Source of the DNA: an uncultured Acidimicrobiales bacterium
GTDB taxonomy: Bacteria; Actinomycetota; Acidimicrobiia; Acidimicrobiales; SZUA-35
NCBI GenBank assembly: GCA_938009905.1
Contig: CALLGK010000174.1
Span: 1 to 35,484, forward strand
Direction of reading: 5' to 3'
Length of the DNA stretch: 35,484 nucleotides
Shown: piece after piece, positions 1 to 7,032 of the stretch
Layout: every line of letters begins with the position of its first letter
Numbering within the stretch: the first letter of the stretch is position 1
Notes under the pieces: model-generated
Told to the model about the DNA's origin: nothing
The model's database searches: none
Seen by the model: the letters and a program-made list of their open reading frames with translations, nothing else
Translations under genes and position numbers: made by a program

Positions 1-1218
1 GTCGCCGCAGCGCTCGCGCTCGACGTGCTTTATCTTCGACATGCTCGGTTTCGGCCGTTGGCGATCCATCGCCAGGTACCACGCGAGTGGGGTCGCCTGC
101 TGCCACCCACAACCGTGGCTGGTTTGTATGGGGCTCGACTCGGCGTTGGTCCGCTCACCATGCTCACAACATGGCTGTGGTGGGCAGCCATGCTCGGCGC
201 TGCCTTGGTGAGCGTGTGGGCTGCCGTTGCGGCAGGTTCGCTTTTTGCCCTCGTTCGGGTGGTCGCGAACGACCTCGTGGCCCAGCGCATCCATGCCGGT
301 GGTCTCGGGGCCATCGAGCGTTTGGGAGCGTTGACACGACGTTCGTGGATATCAGTCGATGGCGGGGCCGTCCTCGGACTCGTTGCCGTTGTGCTGGTTG
401 CTGCCGGCTGTGTGGCCAGCAATGACGTTGTGGCCAGCAATGACGTCGCGGTTGAAGGAGCGACACAGACGCCGGGTGAAACGGTTGCAGATGGCGAGCC
501 TGAACTAAGTGCCGATGACGCAGATGGCGAAACTGAGGCGACCGGCGACCTCGGGAAGCAGCGAGACGATGGAGGAGTTGACGTGAGCAAGGGCGAGACG
601 GGAGCAAACGACTCGGATGCCGGCAGTGATGTCGAGAGCGCAGATGGCGACGCCGCTAGCACAGGCGAGGCAACGAGCGGAGACGCCGAAGAGTCGATTC
701 CAACCGTCTGGCAGCCGTCAACGCCAGACGAACTGTCGGCAGCCGTGATCCCCGAAGTGCAGTGGTTCAACCGGCTCACCGAGCCGGGAGCCGACATCTA
801 CCTCGACATCACGGCGGCGTCGAAGCGACAGCCCGATCCGACAGAAGAGCTCCCGCTGCTTGAGACGCGCGGCTACTTGGGCGGGTGGAGCCGGGTTTTT
901 CGCAACGACACCCAAGACGTCGTGGTGGCCCAGATCTACGAGTTTACAACCGCAGAAGATGCCGCCTTCTACCTCGAAGATGGATTCATCACGCTGACCG
1001 GGCACGGCGCCCAGTTCTTCGACATCGAATCGCTTGAGGGAGTGCGCGGCTTCCGCCAGGACGGCGAAGACGAGATCGGCCCGATCGTGAACTTCGGCCT
1101 CGCCTATTCCGAGCAGAACCGCTGGGTTCTCCTGACGCTCACGGGCGACCCGGCAACGGCAACACTCGACATCTTGGTCGCGGCCATGGAATCCCAACGA
1201 GCACTCCACACCGAGTAG
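1..1218 (+). CDS. Membrane-anchored protein with acidic linker, 5' truncated
   Basis: The frame is open from base 1, so the true start lies upstream; a GTG at 25 is only the first start codon inside the window. About three hydrophobic segments can be seen: two around codons 45-85 (rich in Trp, Ala, Leu) and one near 120-135 ending in a lipobox-like VAAGC. A low-complexity linker of about 100 residues rich in Asp, Glu, Ser, Thr and Gly follows. A soluble C-terminal domain of about 165 residues then begins near STPDELSAAVIPEVQWF. I do not recognise the family. Layout suggests a membrane base carrying an extracytoplasmic domain on a flexible stalk. The membrane part and the C-terminal domain could have separate origins, since the lipobox-like site is internal. 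The gene ends 54 bases before lldD on the same strand, with no sign of functional linkage. Confidence 0.7.
   Translation, partial: VAAALALDVLYLRHARFRPLAIHRQVPREWGRLLPPTTVAGLYGARLGVGPLTMLTTWLWWAAMLGAALVSVWAAVAAGSLFALVRVVANDLVAQRIHAGGLGAIERLGALTRRSWISVDGGAVLGLVAVVLVAAGCVASNDVVASNDVAVEGATQTPGETVADGEPELSADDADGETEATGDLGKQRDDGGVDVSKGETGANDSDAGSDVESADGDAASTGEATSGDAEESIPTVWQPSTPDELSAAVIPEVQWFNRLTEPGADIYLDITAASKRQPDPTEELPLLETRGYLGGWSRVFRNDTQDVVVAQIYEFTTAEDAAFYLEDGFITLTGHGAQFFDIESLEGVRGFRQDGEDEIGPIVNFGLAYSEQNRWVLLTLTGDPATATLDILVAAMESQRALHTE
412..447 (+). repeat. 18-bp tandem duplication in the linker
   Basis: Two adjacent 18-base units (412-429 and 430-447) differ only at the last base. They encode VASNDV twice, in frame, immediately after the internal lipobox-like Cys of the protein at 1-1218. 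This looks like a recent slippage duplication in a linker tolerant of length change. Confidence 0.9.
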
Positions 1219-1272
1219 CCGCTGGGATCGGTCGGAGCGGTCTGCTCGCGACGCGACGGCTAGATTCGAGCG

Positions 1273-2520
1273 ATGGCGCTTCCCGGCAAGCAAGCCCTCG
1301 AGAGCTTTCGATCAGTTGTCCGGTTCAAGGAGTTCGAACGCGACCCGGTCACCCGCAGGTTGAACACCACGGCTGACGTCAGCGACTTGCGTCGTCTGGC
1401 GAAGCGACGGCTTCCCCGAGGGATCTTCGACTACATCGACGGTGCAGCCGAAGACGAGCGAACGCTCGAGGCCAACGCGGCCGGGTTCTCCAAACTCGAG
1501 TTCCGCCCACGGGTGCTGCGCGACGTCAGCGATCTCGACACGTCGATCTCGCTGTTTGGTGTTGAACGGCCAACCCCCGTGCTCTTCGCCGCAACCGGAT
1601 TCACCAGAATCGCCGATGCTCAGGGTGAGTTGGCCGTCGCCCGAGCGGCCGCCCGCGCCGGCATTCCGTATGGTCTCTCAACCCTGTCGACTCGCTCGAT
1701 CGAAGAAGTGGCAGAGGTGTCCGACGGGGCCAAGTGGTTCCAGGTGTACACGTGGAAAGACCGAGGCCTGGTGACCGCCATGGTCGAGCGGGCTGCCGCC
1801 GCCGGCTACGAAGCGCTGACGCTCACCGTCGACACCGCAGTGCTCGGCCGTCGGGAACGCGATGTGCGACGGGGCTACACCCTCCCACCGAAGATCGGGC
1901 TTGAGACGATCGTTGACGGGATCTTGCACCCCCAGTGGACAAAGGACTTCCTCTCGAACGAACCCATCACGTTCGCCAACGTGGTTGGTCTTGGCGATGC
2001 AGACGGGTCGAGCGCGGTCAATCTGTCTGAGCTCGTGAATGGCCAGTTCACGCAGGCACTGTCATGGGACGACGTGGAGTGGCTGGCATCAATCTGGGAC
2101 GGTCCGATCGTGCTGAAGGGCATCCAGACGGTCGCTGATGCCAAACAAGCCGTGGCCTCTGGTGTCGCTGGCATTGCCCTGTCGAATCACGGTGGGCGCC
2201 AGCTCGATGACGCTCCTGCGCCCATCGAGCTGATCGAACCCGTGGCCCAGGAGGTTGGCGGGCAGATCGCGATCATCTCTGAAGGTGGCGCTCGACGGGG
2301 GAGCGACATCGTGAAAGCACTGGCCCTCGGTGCCGACGCGGTGTCGATCGGTCGTCCGTACCTGTATGCGTTGGGGGCAGCAGGGGAGCGTGGCGTCGAT
2401 TGGCTCATCGACTTCCTCGACACGGGAATGCGTCGGACGATGGCGTTGAGCGGTGTTCGGTCTGTCGCCGAGATCGATCGCGAGCTGGTGCGGTGGAAAG
2501 GGTCGGACGAGCCTCGCTAG
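1273..2520 (+). CDS. lldD: FMN-dependent L-lactate dehydrogenase, LldD2 type
   Basis: A 415-residue member of the FMN-dependent alpha-hydroxy acid dehydrogenase family, which oxidises L-lactate to pyruvate and usually passes electrons to the quinone pool. Visible family features are the active-site Tyr in IFDYIDGAAEDE (about 54), flavin-contact segment ATGFTRI (107-113), WFQVYTWKDR (about 155-164), Lys282 in VLKGIQT, the catalytic His306 and Arg309 in SNHGGRQLD, and the phosphate-binding SEGGARRGSD and SIGRPYLY segments near the C-terminus. From memory of the family, the N-terminal extension (VVRFKEFERDPVTRRL) and the RRLPRGIFDY segment resemble mycobacterial LldD2 more than LldD1/MftD. Length is normal. 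The ATG at 1273 is the only sensible start. It is monocistronic or last in its unit, because an AT-rich operator follows 19 bases after the stop. Other 2-hydroxy acid substrates are possible. Confidence 0.92.
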   Translation: MALPGKQALESFRSVVRFKEFERDPVTRRLNTTADVSDLRRLAKRRLPRGIFDYIDGAAEDERTLEANAAGFSKLEFRPRVLRDVSDLDTSISLFGVERPTPVLFAATGFTRIADAQGELAVARAAARAGIPYGLSTLSTRSIEEVAEVSDGAKWFQVYTWKDRGLVTAMVERAAAAGYEALTLTVDTAVLGRRERDVRRGYTLPPKIGLETIVDGILHPQWTKDFLSNEPITFANVVGLGDADGSSAVNLSELVNGQFTQALSWDDVEWLASIWDGPIVLKGIQTVADAKQAVASGVAGIALSNHGGRQLDDAPAPIELIEPVAQEVGGQIAIISEGGARRGSDIVKALALGADAVSIGRPYLYALGAAGERGVDWLIDFLDTGMRRTMALSGVRSVAEIDRELVRWKGSDEPR

Positions 2521-2538
2521 AAGGAGACTGCGCACTCA

Positions 2539-2574
2539 CTTTACTATGTAAAAGTTTTCCTTTACATAGTAAAG
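2539..2574. promoter_or_regulatory. Double palindromic operator, probable TetR site
   Basis: A perfect 14-bp inverted repeat has arms CTTTACTATGTAAA (2539-2552) and its complement (2561-2574), separated by 8 bases. Each arm is itself palindromic, TTTAC-NNN-GTAAA, giving two adjacent operator half-sets that could bind two repressor dimers. It is strikingly AT-rich for this genome and sits directly before a membrane-protein/TetR pair. TetR repressors typically bind such sites and autoregulate, so the inferred ligand is the TetR protein at 2988-3563. It could instead, or also, form a hairpin behind lldD, though there is no U-tract. Confidence 0.85.
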
Positions 2575-2589
2575 TCAACATCGTATGGT
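2561..2589 (+). promoter_or_regulatory. Candidate -35/-10 promoter under the operator
   Basis: TTTACA (2561-2566) matches the sigma-70 -35 consensus at 5 of 6 positions. After 17 bases, TATGGT (2584-2589) matches the -10 consensus at 4 of 6. Expected transcription start is about 2596, which coincides with the ATG of the membrane protein. The mRNA would then be leaderless, common in actinobacteria, and this fits the lack of a well-spaced Shine-Dalgarno. The right operator arm covers the -35 box, so a bound repressor would block the promoter. Confidence 0.6.
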
Positions 2590-2595
2590 GAAGGC

Positions 2596-2991
2596 ATGAT
2601 CTCCCAACTTCGTCCTTCTCTTCTGGCCAACGCGGCCTTCTCCGCTGCCAGCGGCGCCCTCATGCTGATCGCACCGAGCACGGTGAGCGGGTGGCTCGGG
2701 CTCGACATTGCCGGCTGGCTCAGGCTCTTCGGGCTCGTGCTGGTGGGCCATGCGTTGCTCATCGTGTTCTTGCTGCCCCGACTCGGAGTGCGTCGCTCGG
2801 CACAACTCAACCTCTTGGCCATTGCCCCCTACCCGTTCCTGATGATCGCGGTGGTAGCCGCCGGACTCGTCGAGCGTTCGCTTGGCCAAGGTCTGGTGCT
2901 GGCTGACGGGGCGATCATCGGAGCCGTCGCCGTGGTCCAAGCTCTCGGGTTGCGAGATCACGCAGCAGACCGCCACCCTCAGACGGCGTGA
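2596..2991 (+). CDS. Small integral membrane protein, about four TM segments
   Basis: 131 residues with about four hydrophobic helices: near 9-33, 40-62, 72-94 and 101-120. No catalytic motif is visible and I do not recognise the family; the topology resembles small DoxX-like or SdpI-like membrane proteins, but this is only a resemblance. Its stop overlaps the GTG start of the downstream TetR gene by four bases (GTGA at 2988-2991), so the two are probably translationally coupled. The operator and promoter just upstream suggest the pair is self-regulated. The natural inference is that this protein is the repressor's main target, perhaps dealing with a hydrophobic compound sensed by the TetR protein. 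Confidence 0.8.
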   Translation: MISQLRPSLLANAAFSAASGALMLIAPSTVSGWLGLDIAGWLRLFGLVLVGHALLIVFLLPRLGVRRSAQLNLLAIAPYPFLMIAVVAAGLVERSLGQGLVLADGAIIGAVAVVQALGLRDHAADRHPQTA

Positions 2992-3563
2992 ACGACACCC
3001 CCACCCGCTTGCTCGACGCTGTTGACCGCGTCATCGCCGACCACGGCCCGTCCGGGGTGACCCTGCGGCGGGTTGGAACAGAAGCTGGGCTGTCTCACAC
3101 GGCTGCGGCTCATTACTTCAAGGACAAGCCGGGGCTGTTTGCCGCCTACCTGACCCGTGCGTACAACCAGGTGGGAGAGCGAATCGAGGCAGCGGCAGCG
3201 TCGACCGACGACTCGTATCAGGCCATGCTGGATGCTGCTGCTACCTATGCGGAGTTTGCCATCGAGTCACCGTCGGCCTTCAGCGTGATGCAACGCCTCG
3301 AGCTCACCCACGTCGACACACCGGATCTCTGGTCGGCTCGGGAGCGTTGTTACTTCGGCGTGGCAGCGATCTTGGTCAGGCAGCAGGAGGCCGGTTGGGC
3401 AGCCGAGCGCGACATCCGAGATCTCATTGCCCTCACGTGGGCGTTCGTGCATGGCTTCGTCGAGCTGTGGGTGAGCGGCCCGTTGGCTGCGCCCTATGAC
3501 GGCGAGGACTTTGTTGCGACGCTGCGGCGTGTGTTCGACGATCTGCTCAGCTCGTTGGCCTGA
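2988..3563 (+). CDS. TetR/AcrR-family transcriptional repressor
   Basis: 191 residues. The N-terminal helix-turn-helix domain is clear: a first helix (RLLDAVDRVIADHGPSGVTLRRVG), the HTH around 27-47 (VTLRRVGTEAGLSHTAAAHYF) and the typical FKDKPGLFAAYL continuation. The remaining 140 residues are helical, as expected for a ligand-binding/dimerisation domain, and the family is ligand-inactivated by small molecules. The GTG start overlaps the upstream stop, so it is the second gene of a two-gene unit. The palindromic operator at 2539-2574 is its likely binding site, giving negative autoregulation. Ligand unknown. Confidence 0.9.
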   Translation: MNDTPTRLLDAVDRVIADHGPSGVTLRRVGTEAGLSHTAAAHYFKDKPGLFAAYLTRAYNQVGERIEAAAASTDDSYQAMLDAAATYAEFAIESPSAFSVMQRLELTHVDTPDLWSARERCYFGVAAILVRQQEAGWAAERDIRDLIALTWAFVHGFVELWVSGPLAAPYDGEDFVATLRRVFDDLLSSLA

Positions 3564-3961
3564 AGATTCGCCGAGCGGTGTGAGGCTATGGCCCTGGCTG
3601 CATCGAACTGAATTCGAGCGGGGAACCTTGCCCTGGCCAGCGCGCTTTCGTTCGGTCCCGTTACGTGAGATTTGCAGGTTCGTGATCACTTTGAGTGCGT
3701 GTGGTCCGTCCGCGGACGGCCTTCGTCACGGTGTGCAGTGGTACGGCCATGTTCGGTCCACCGAATGCGTTCGCGGACGCACCCGTGCCCGATGCGAATG
3801 GCCGGTCACCATCAGGCTTGGGCTAGGAACAGCGGGAACCGGGAAGATGTGCGGCGGTAAGGGCATGGGGATGTCGGGATTCCGTGCTCCGTTATGTGTG
3901 AGTTCGGTGGGGTGCGCGACCGCTGTCGACGGCTTGACCTTGCTGTGTTTCACTCGTTGGT
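3564..3961. other. 398-bp intergenic region without a convincing gene
   Basis: No open frame here shows recognisable protein features. A perfect 14-bp GC-rich palindrome (CCGTCCGCGGACGG) lies at 3706-3719, and a related CGCGGACG string recurs at about 3772-3779. Both may be operator-like elements or chance in GC-rich DNA. The promoter of the methyltransferase gene at 3962 presumably lies in the right half, but I cannot pick clear -35/-10 boxes. Confidence 0.5.
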
Positions 3962-4615
3962 GTGACCGCGAACTTCGTGAGCGTCGATGGAAGCCCTCTC
4001 GCGATGTATCTCGCTCTTCCTGCCGGGGACGACCCGATGATCGTCCACAACGCCTCTCCACCCGGGTCGTCGATTCTCGAACTCGGAAGCGGACCAGGCC
4101 GGCTGACCAGAGTGCTCATCGCGCTGGGTCACGAGGTTGTCGCCGTTGATGACAGTCAGGAGATGCTTGCTCACGTCACGGGAGCCGAAACGGTCCGCGC
4201 TGACCTGTTCGACATCGATCTTGGTCGACGGTTCGACGTTGTGCTGGCGGCAAGCCACCTCATCAACCATCCCGATGAACACATGCGAGGTTCGCTGCTC
4301 GCTGTCTGCAAACGCCACCTGAGTCCAGAGGGCATTGTCCTTGTTCAACGGTATGCGCCAGGTTGGCCTCCGCAGGATGGTGAGCGCACCGGTTCCGCTG
4401 GCCCGGTGGACATGACCTTCAGGGTGCGCTCGAGACGAGGTGCCGTCGTGTCTGCTTCAGTGACCTATCAGCTCGGCACGGTGCAGTGGATCCAGGACTA
4501 TGAGGCCGTGGACGTCGACGACGACCTGCTCACCGCCGCTGTCGAGAGTGCTGGACTCAGAGTCGAAGGGTCGATCGACGACACGGCAACGTGGGTCAAG
4601 CTCGGTCATCAGTAG
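3962..4615 (+). CDS. Class I SAM-dependent methyltransferase
   Basis: 217 residues with a Rossmann-type methyltransferase core: motif I SILELGSGPGRLT (about 37-49) for S-adenosylmethionine binding, an acidic residue after strand beta2 (VVAVDDSQEML), a motif II-like loop (AETVRADLFDIDL), and the post-motif FDVVLAASHLINH. The C-terminal half is a beta-rich region (RVRSRRGAVVSASVTYQLG) as in many small-molecule methyltransferases. The methyl acceptor cannot be deduced. The GTG start at 3962 gives a protein with an unusually short N-terminal segment before motif I, so the exact start is uncertain. It stands alone, with repeat A downstream. Confidence 0.85.
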   Translation: MTANFVSVDGSPLAMYLALPAGDDPMIVHNASPPGSSILELGSGPGRLTRVLIALGHEVVAVDDSQEMLAHVTGAETVRADLFDIDLGRRFDVVLAASHLINHPDEHMRGSLLAVCKRHLSPEGIVLVQRYAPGWPPQDGERTGSAGPVDMTFRVRSRRGAVVSASVTYQLGTVQWIQDYEAVDVDDDLLTAAVESAGLRVEGSIDDTATWVKLGHQ

Positions 4616-4660
4616 ACGACCGAAGGGGCGGCCAATCATGTTCCAGCTTGCTCGACATTC

Positions 4661-4672
4661 CGTGACGTCACG
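4661..4672. promoter_or_regulatory. 12-bp perfect palindrome CGTGACGTCACG
   Basis: A perfect 12-base palindrome lies 46 bases after the methyltransferase stop and 57 bases before the end of the convergent GNAT gene. It could be a protein-binding site or a short hairpin; there is no U-tract to make it a clear terminator. Role unassigned. Confidence 0.35.
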
Positions 4673-4705
4673 CTCGGGCCGAAGTAGTGCGCTCCCTGAG
4701 CGGGC

Positions 4706-4739
4706 GAAGTCGGGTTTATGAGCGAGTGTTATCGAGTGG
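4706..4739 (+). repeat. 34-bp direct repeat, copy A
   Basis: This copy matches 5322-5355 at 31 of 34 positions, in the same orientation and 616 bp apart. It contains the stop codon and last codons of the minus-strand GNAT gene, so that gene ends inside it. Weaker similarity continues on both sides, including GGGCCGA upstream and TCGA-rich sequence downstream. See copy B and the related finding. Confidence 0.8.
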
Positions 4740-5217
4740 ATTCGGTCGAATGGTGTGTGGACCCTCTGCTCATCGTCACGCGCCAGTCGGTGAACCCGTG
4801 GTTTCGCCAAAACTCGATGGCACGTGCGTCGAATGCCAGGGTTCCAACTTCGATCACCGTGATGCCAAGGCTCTCTGCGTGCTCGTTGACGGGATCGAAC
4901 AGAAGTGAACCGACCCCGTTCCTCCGAAACGGTGCGGCAACGTAGGCGTCAGTGACTACGAGCGTCGATGGCGTATCGAGGACTGGGTGCGCAGGAGCGG
5001 GCCTGGCAACGATGAAACCTGCGATCTCGCCACGCACCTCGGCGACCCAAGCTGGTTGATCATCGGTTAGCCACACCTTGATGGATTCGGCCATTGCCTG
5101 ATCCGCACCTTGCTTGATCTGATACCGCCGGTCTGCTTCGTGCCCAGCTGCGCTCAGCTCGCTCCACAACTCAAGCAACCTGTTCGCGTCATCTGCATGC
5201 GCCCGTCGAATCTTCAC
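4729..5217 (-). CDS. GNAT-family N-acetyltransferase
   Basis: 162 residues, a typical single-domain GNAT length. It begins MKIRRAHADDANRLLELW, the standard beta1-alpha1 opening. Acetyl-CoA-binding motif A is clear: VVTDAYVAAPFRRNGVGSLLF (about 87-107), with the pyrophosphate-binding R-R-N-G-V-G. Motif B follows (ITVIEVGTLAFDARAIEFWRNHGF), ending in the characteristic Y/F-x-x-x-GF element. It transfers an acetyl group from acetyl-CoA to an amine; the substrate cannot be told. The last codons and stop lie in repeat A, and a second copy of that sequence lies about 105 bp upstream of its start, so the gene sits like a cassette between direct repeats. Confidence 0.9.
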   Translation of the reverse strand: MKIRRAHADDANRLLELWSELSAAGHEADRRYQIKQGADQAMAESIKVWLTDDQPAWVAEVRGEIAGFIVARPAPAHPVLDTPSTLVVTDAYVAAPFRRNGVGSLLFDPVNEHAESLGITVIEVGTLAFDARAIEFWRNHGFTDWRVTMSRGSTHHSTESTR

Positions 5218-5321
5218 GCCTGGAGCGTGACACGCCGGAGGAACGCTCCGCCACCAAGTTTGAGGTTGCGGAATTCTGTGGCGCCGCAGTGGGGCCGATA
5301 CCGAGTGCTGGTCTAGTGGAA

Positions 5322-5355
5322 GAAGGCGGGTTTACGAGCGGGTGTTATCGAGTGG
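5322..5355 (+). repeat. 34-bp direct repeat, copy B
   Basis: Near-identical (31/34) to copy A at 4706-4739. Read on the minus strand, the similarity extends past the repeat into sequence resembling the last seven codons of the GNAT gene: 17 of 21 bases match, including the TAA stop. Copy B may therefore be the leftover 3' end of a second, deleted GNAT-like gene rather than a recombination site. Confidence 0.75.
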
Positions 5356-5393
5356 TGTCCATCGAACCGGTCAACCCCAGACCACCCGCGAGG

Positions 5394-5624
5394 ATGGGCC
5401 GAGATGAGTCAAGGCACATACGTCGTGTGGTCGTGACTGATCTAGGCCGCCAAGGGGTTGACGTTCTTGTCGATTCTGTCGATGACGGCGCTAGTCCGCT
5501 TCACGCCGGCGACTTGGTCGTGGCTGCGAGCGGCGAACCGGGTGCATCAATCCTTGACCTCGCAGCGCGCACCGTGATCGAGTTGCGAGGTGATGCTGAG
5601 CGCCACATTGGCCTTGACGACTGA
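5394..5624 (+). CDS. Small hypothetical protein, doubtful
   Basis: A 76-codon frame from the ATG at 5394 has coding-like codon choice and a plausible composition: beta-strand-like VVVTDLGRQGVDVLVDSV, then GDLVVAASGEPGASILDLAARTVIEL as an alternating strand/helix pattern. The frame stays open upstream to a GTG at 5289, across repeat B. No family is recognised, no Shine-Dalgarno is obvious and the gene is isolated between repeat B and the convergent TetR gene. It may be a fragment of a larger lost gene or a spurious frame. Confidence 0.3.
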   Translation: MGRDESRHIRRVVVTDLGRQGVDVLVDSVDDGASPLHAGDLVVAASGEPGASILDLAARTVIELRGDAERHIGLDD

Positions 5625-5662
5625 AGGGGTTCTTGTCCGTCTCGGACTTGTGTTGGAGGTTG

Positions 5663-6238
5663 TCAGCTGCACGCCCTCCAGATGAGGGCTGCGGTGCGTT
5701 GCGGCCAGTCGTTCGCGATCGGCTCATGGGCGAGCCGTAGGCCGTACATCGTGCCGGTCGCTGCTGCTGTTGCGTAGTCCAGGTCGGCATCAGCGTCGAG
5801 GTGGCCGGCATCGACTCCTCGTTGGAGAATCGTTCGGATCCGTCGGCGGCGGGGCGCAACGATGCGTTCGCTGTACAGGATCTTCAGTTCACTGTCGGGG
5901 GCAGCTTGCAGCATGGCTCCGACCATCCCGATGCCATTGGGACGCATCACGCCGTCGAAGAAGCCGGTGAGTTCGGCGAGGAGATCCTGGTACGGGTCGT
6001 CAGTGGCGATCCGTTCGTCGGCCTTCGACATCGACGCGATGGCTGCGGTTGCCAGGTCAGCCTTGGTTGGCCAGCGTCGATAGAGAGCCTGACGCGTCGT
6101 GCCAGCGGCCTCGGCCACTGCAACCACGGACATGGCCTCGTAGCCGTGAATTGCGAGTTGGGCTCGCGCTGCGCTCAGTACGGCTTCATCGATGTGGGTG
6201 TTTCGCGGCCGGCCGGGGGTTCGCCTTTCAGATGTCAC
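5663..6238 (-). CDS. TetR/AcrR-family repressor, divergent regulator
   Basis: 191 residues. It begins with the GRPRNTHIDEAVLSAA segment typical of TetR proteins, followed by the HTH (MSVVAVAEAAGTTRQALYRRWPTKADL, about 35-61) with the conserved R-W-x-T-K-x-x-L. The C-terminal part is helical, with PNGIGMVGAMLQAAPDSELKILYSER and a repeated Arg run typical of TetR_C ligand domains. It is divergently transcribed from the NADP-binding protein gene at 6303 across a 64-bp gap holding a near-perfect 26-bp palindrome, so it probably represses that unit and itself. Confidence 0.92.
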   Translation of the reverse strand: MTSERRTPGRPRNTHIDEAVLSAARAQLAIHGYEAMSVVAVAEAAGTTRQALYRRWPTKADLATAAIASMSKADERIATDDPYQDLLAELTGFFDGVMRPNGIGMVGAMLQAAPDSELKILYSERIVAPRRRRIRTILQRGVDAGHLDADADLDYATAAATGTMYGLRLAHEPIANDWPQRTAALIWRACS

Positions 6239-6259
6239 TTCTCAATCGTAGACCGATAT

Positions 6260-6285
6260 GTTACGGTACAGTACTGTTACGTAAC
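6260..6285. promoter_or_regulatory. 26-bp near-perfect palindrome, TetR operator
   Basis: The 26 bases starting GTTACGGTAC and ending GTTACGTAAC match their own reverse complement at 22 of 26 positions. A perfect ACAGTACTGT core sits at its centre and GTTAC/GTAAC lies at the ends. It occupies the divergent gap between the TetR gene (start 6238) and the gene at 6303. Position and symmetry make it the expected operator for the adjacent repressor. Confidence 0.85.
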
Positions 6286-6302
6286 TACGGACGGAGAACT
6301 GG

Positions 6303-6929
6303 GTGACGACAGGAACGCAAACATCGGTGGCCGTTCTCGGCGCAGGACCGGTCGGCCGGGCGCTGGTTGATGGACTCCACCGAGCAGGACGGACGGTTCG
6401 CGTCGGGGTTCGCTCGCCCGACGATGCCAAGTACCAGGATCTCGACGCAGCGATCGAAGTCGTCACGATCGAGGCCGCCGTTGCTGCTTCGGATGTGACC
6501 ATTCTTGCTGTTCCAGCCGACGCGCTGGGCTCGGTCCTGTCGACAACATCGTTCGAGCCGGGTCACATCGTGATCGATGCTTGCAACGCCGTCTTCACCG
6601 CCATGCCCGAAGGTTTCGATTCGATCGGCGACTTCGTGGCTTCACGTCTCGGACCCGGCGTCGGGTTTGTGAAGGCGTTCAACACCATTGGGGCTGAACA
6701 CCTCGGCAACGGGGCGTTCGACGACGGCCGGGCCTTTCTGCCGATCGCTGGCGACCCACTCGCCGTCGAGGCTGCAACGGAACTGGCAACGATGCTGGGC
6801 TTCGACGCAGTAGCACTTGGCGGGCGTGACGTGATCGGCATGGTCGAAGACCACGCCCGACTCTGGATCCATCTCGCGTTCCGTTGCGGATGGGGTCGCG
6901 ACTTCGGTTTCACGAGAGTTCAGCGATGA
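6303..6929 (+). CDS. NADP-binding oxidoreductase, F420-NADP reductase (NpdG)-like
   Basis: 208 residues with an N-terminal Rossmann dinucleotide-binding fold: VAVLGAGPVGRALVDGL (about 9-25), the VRSPDD loop after beta2 that in this family contacts the NADP 2'-phosphate, then VTILAVPADAL and VIDACNAV. FVKAFNTIGAEHL (about 122-134) is the hallmark segment of the NADPH-dependent F420 reductase/NADP-binding family. Members move hydride between NADP and F420 or act as stand-alone NADP-binding reductases; which applies here cannot be told. The GTG start at 6303 has a GGAG about seven bases upstream. It is the first gene of a plus-strand group (6303-9129) facing a TetR repressor, with its operator immediately upstream. 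Confidence 0.82.
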   Translation: MTTGTQTSVAVLGAGPVGRALVDGLHRAGRTVRVGVRSPDDAKYQDLDAAIEVVTIEAAVAASDVTILAVPADALGSVLSTTSFEPGHIVIDACNAVFTAMPEGFDSIGDFVASRLGPGVGFVKAFNTIGAEHLGNGAFDDGRAFLPIAGDPLAVEAATELATMLGFDAVALGGRDVIGMVEDHARLWIHLAFRCGWGRDFGFTRVQR

Positions 6930-7032
6930 CGGGAGCCGAGGCAAGAGGTCATGCCGAATCGGCATTTCCCGCCGTCGTCGGATCGCTTCACGCTGTTCAC
7001 ATGACCGAACCCAGAGCAAGGGCAGGAACCTG

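Noticed and set aside
30-797. 255-codon minus-strand frame rich in Ser, Ala and Pro
   Set aside because: It is the antisense reading of the acidic linker of the gene at 1-1218.
2584-2599. Four-codon minicistron (MVKA) ahead of the membrane protein
   Set aside because: Its ATG lies inside the predicted -10 box, so it would not be transcribed from the best promoter.
3706-3779. CGCGGACG repeats as a CRISPR-like or iteron array
   Set aside because: Only two imperfect occurrences with no regular spacing; chance is likely in GC-rich sequence.
3496-4149. 217-codon plus-strand frame spanning the TetR end and the methyltransferase start
   Set aside because: Arg/Ser/Cys-rich composition typical of a wrong frame; it overlaps two well-supported genes.
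4706-5355. Integron attC sites around the GNAT gene
   Set aside because: The repeats lack the conserved RYYYAAC and GTTRRRY boxes and the expected imperfect palindrome, and no integrase is present.
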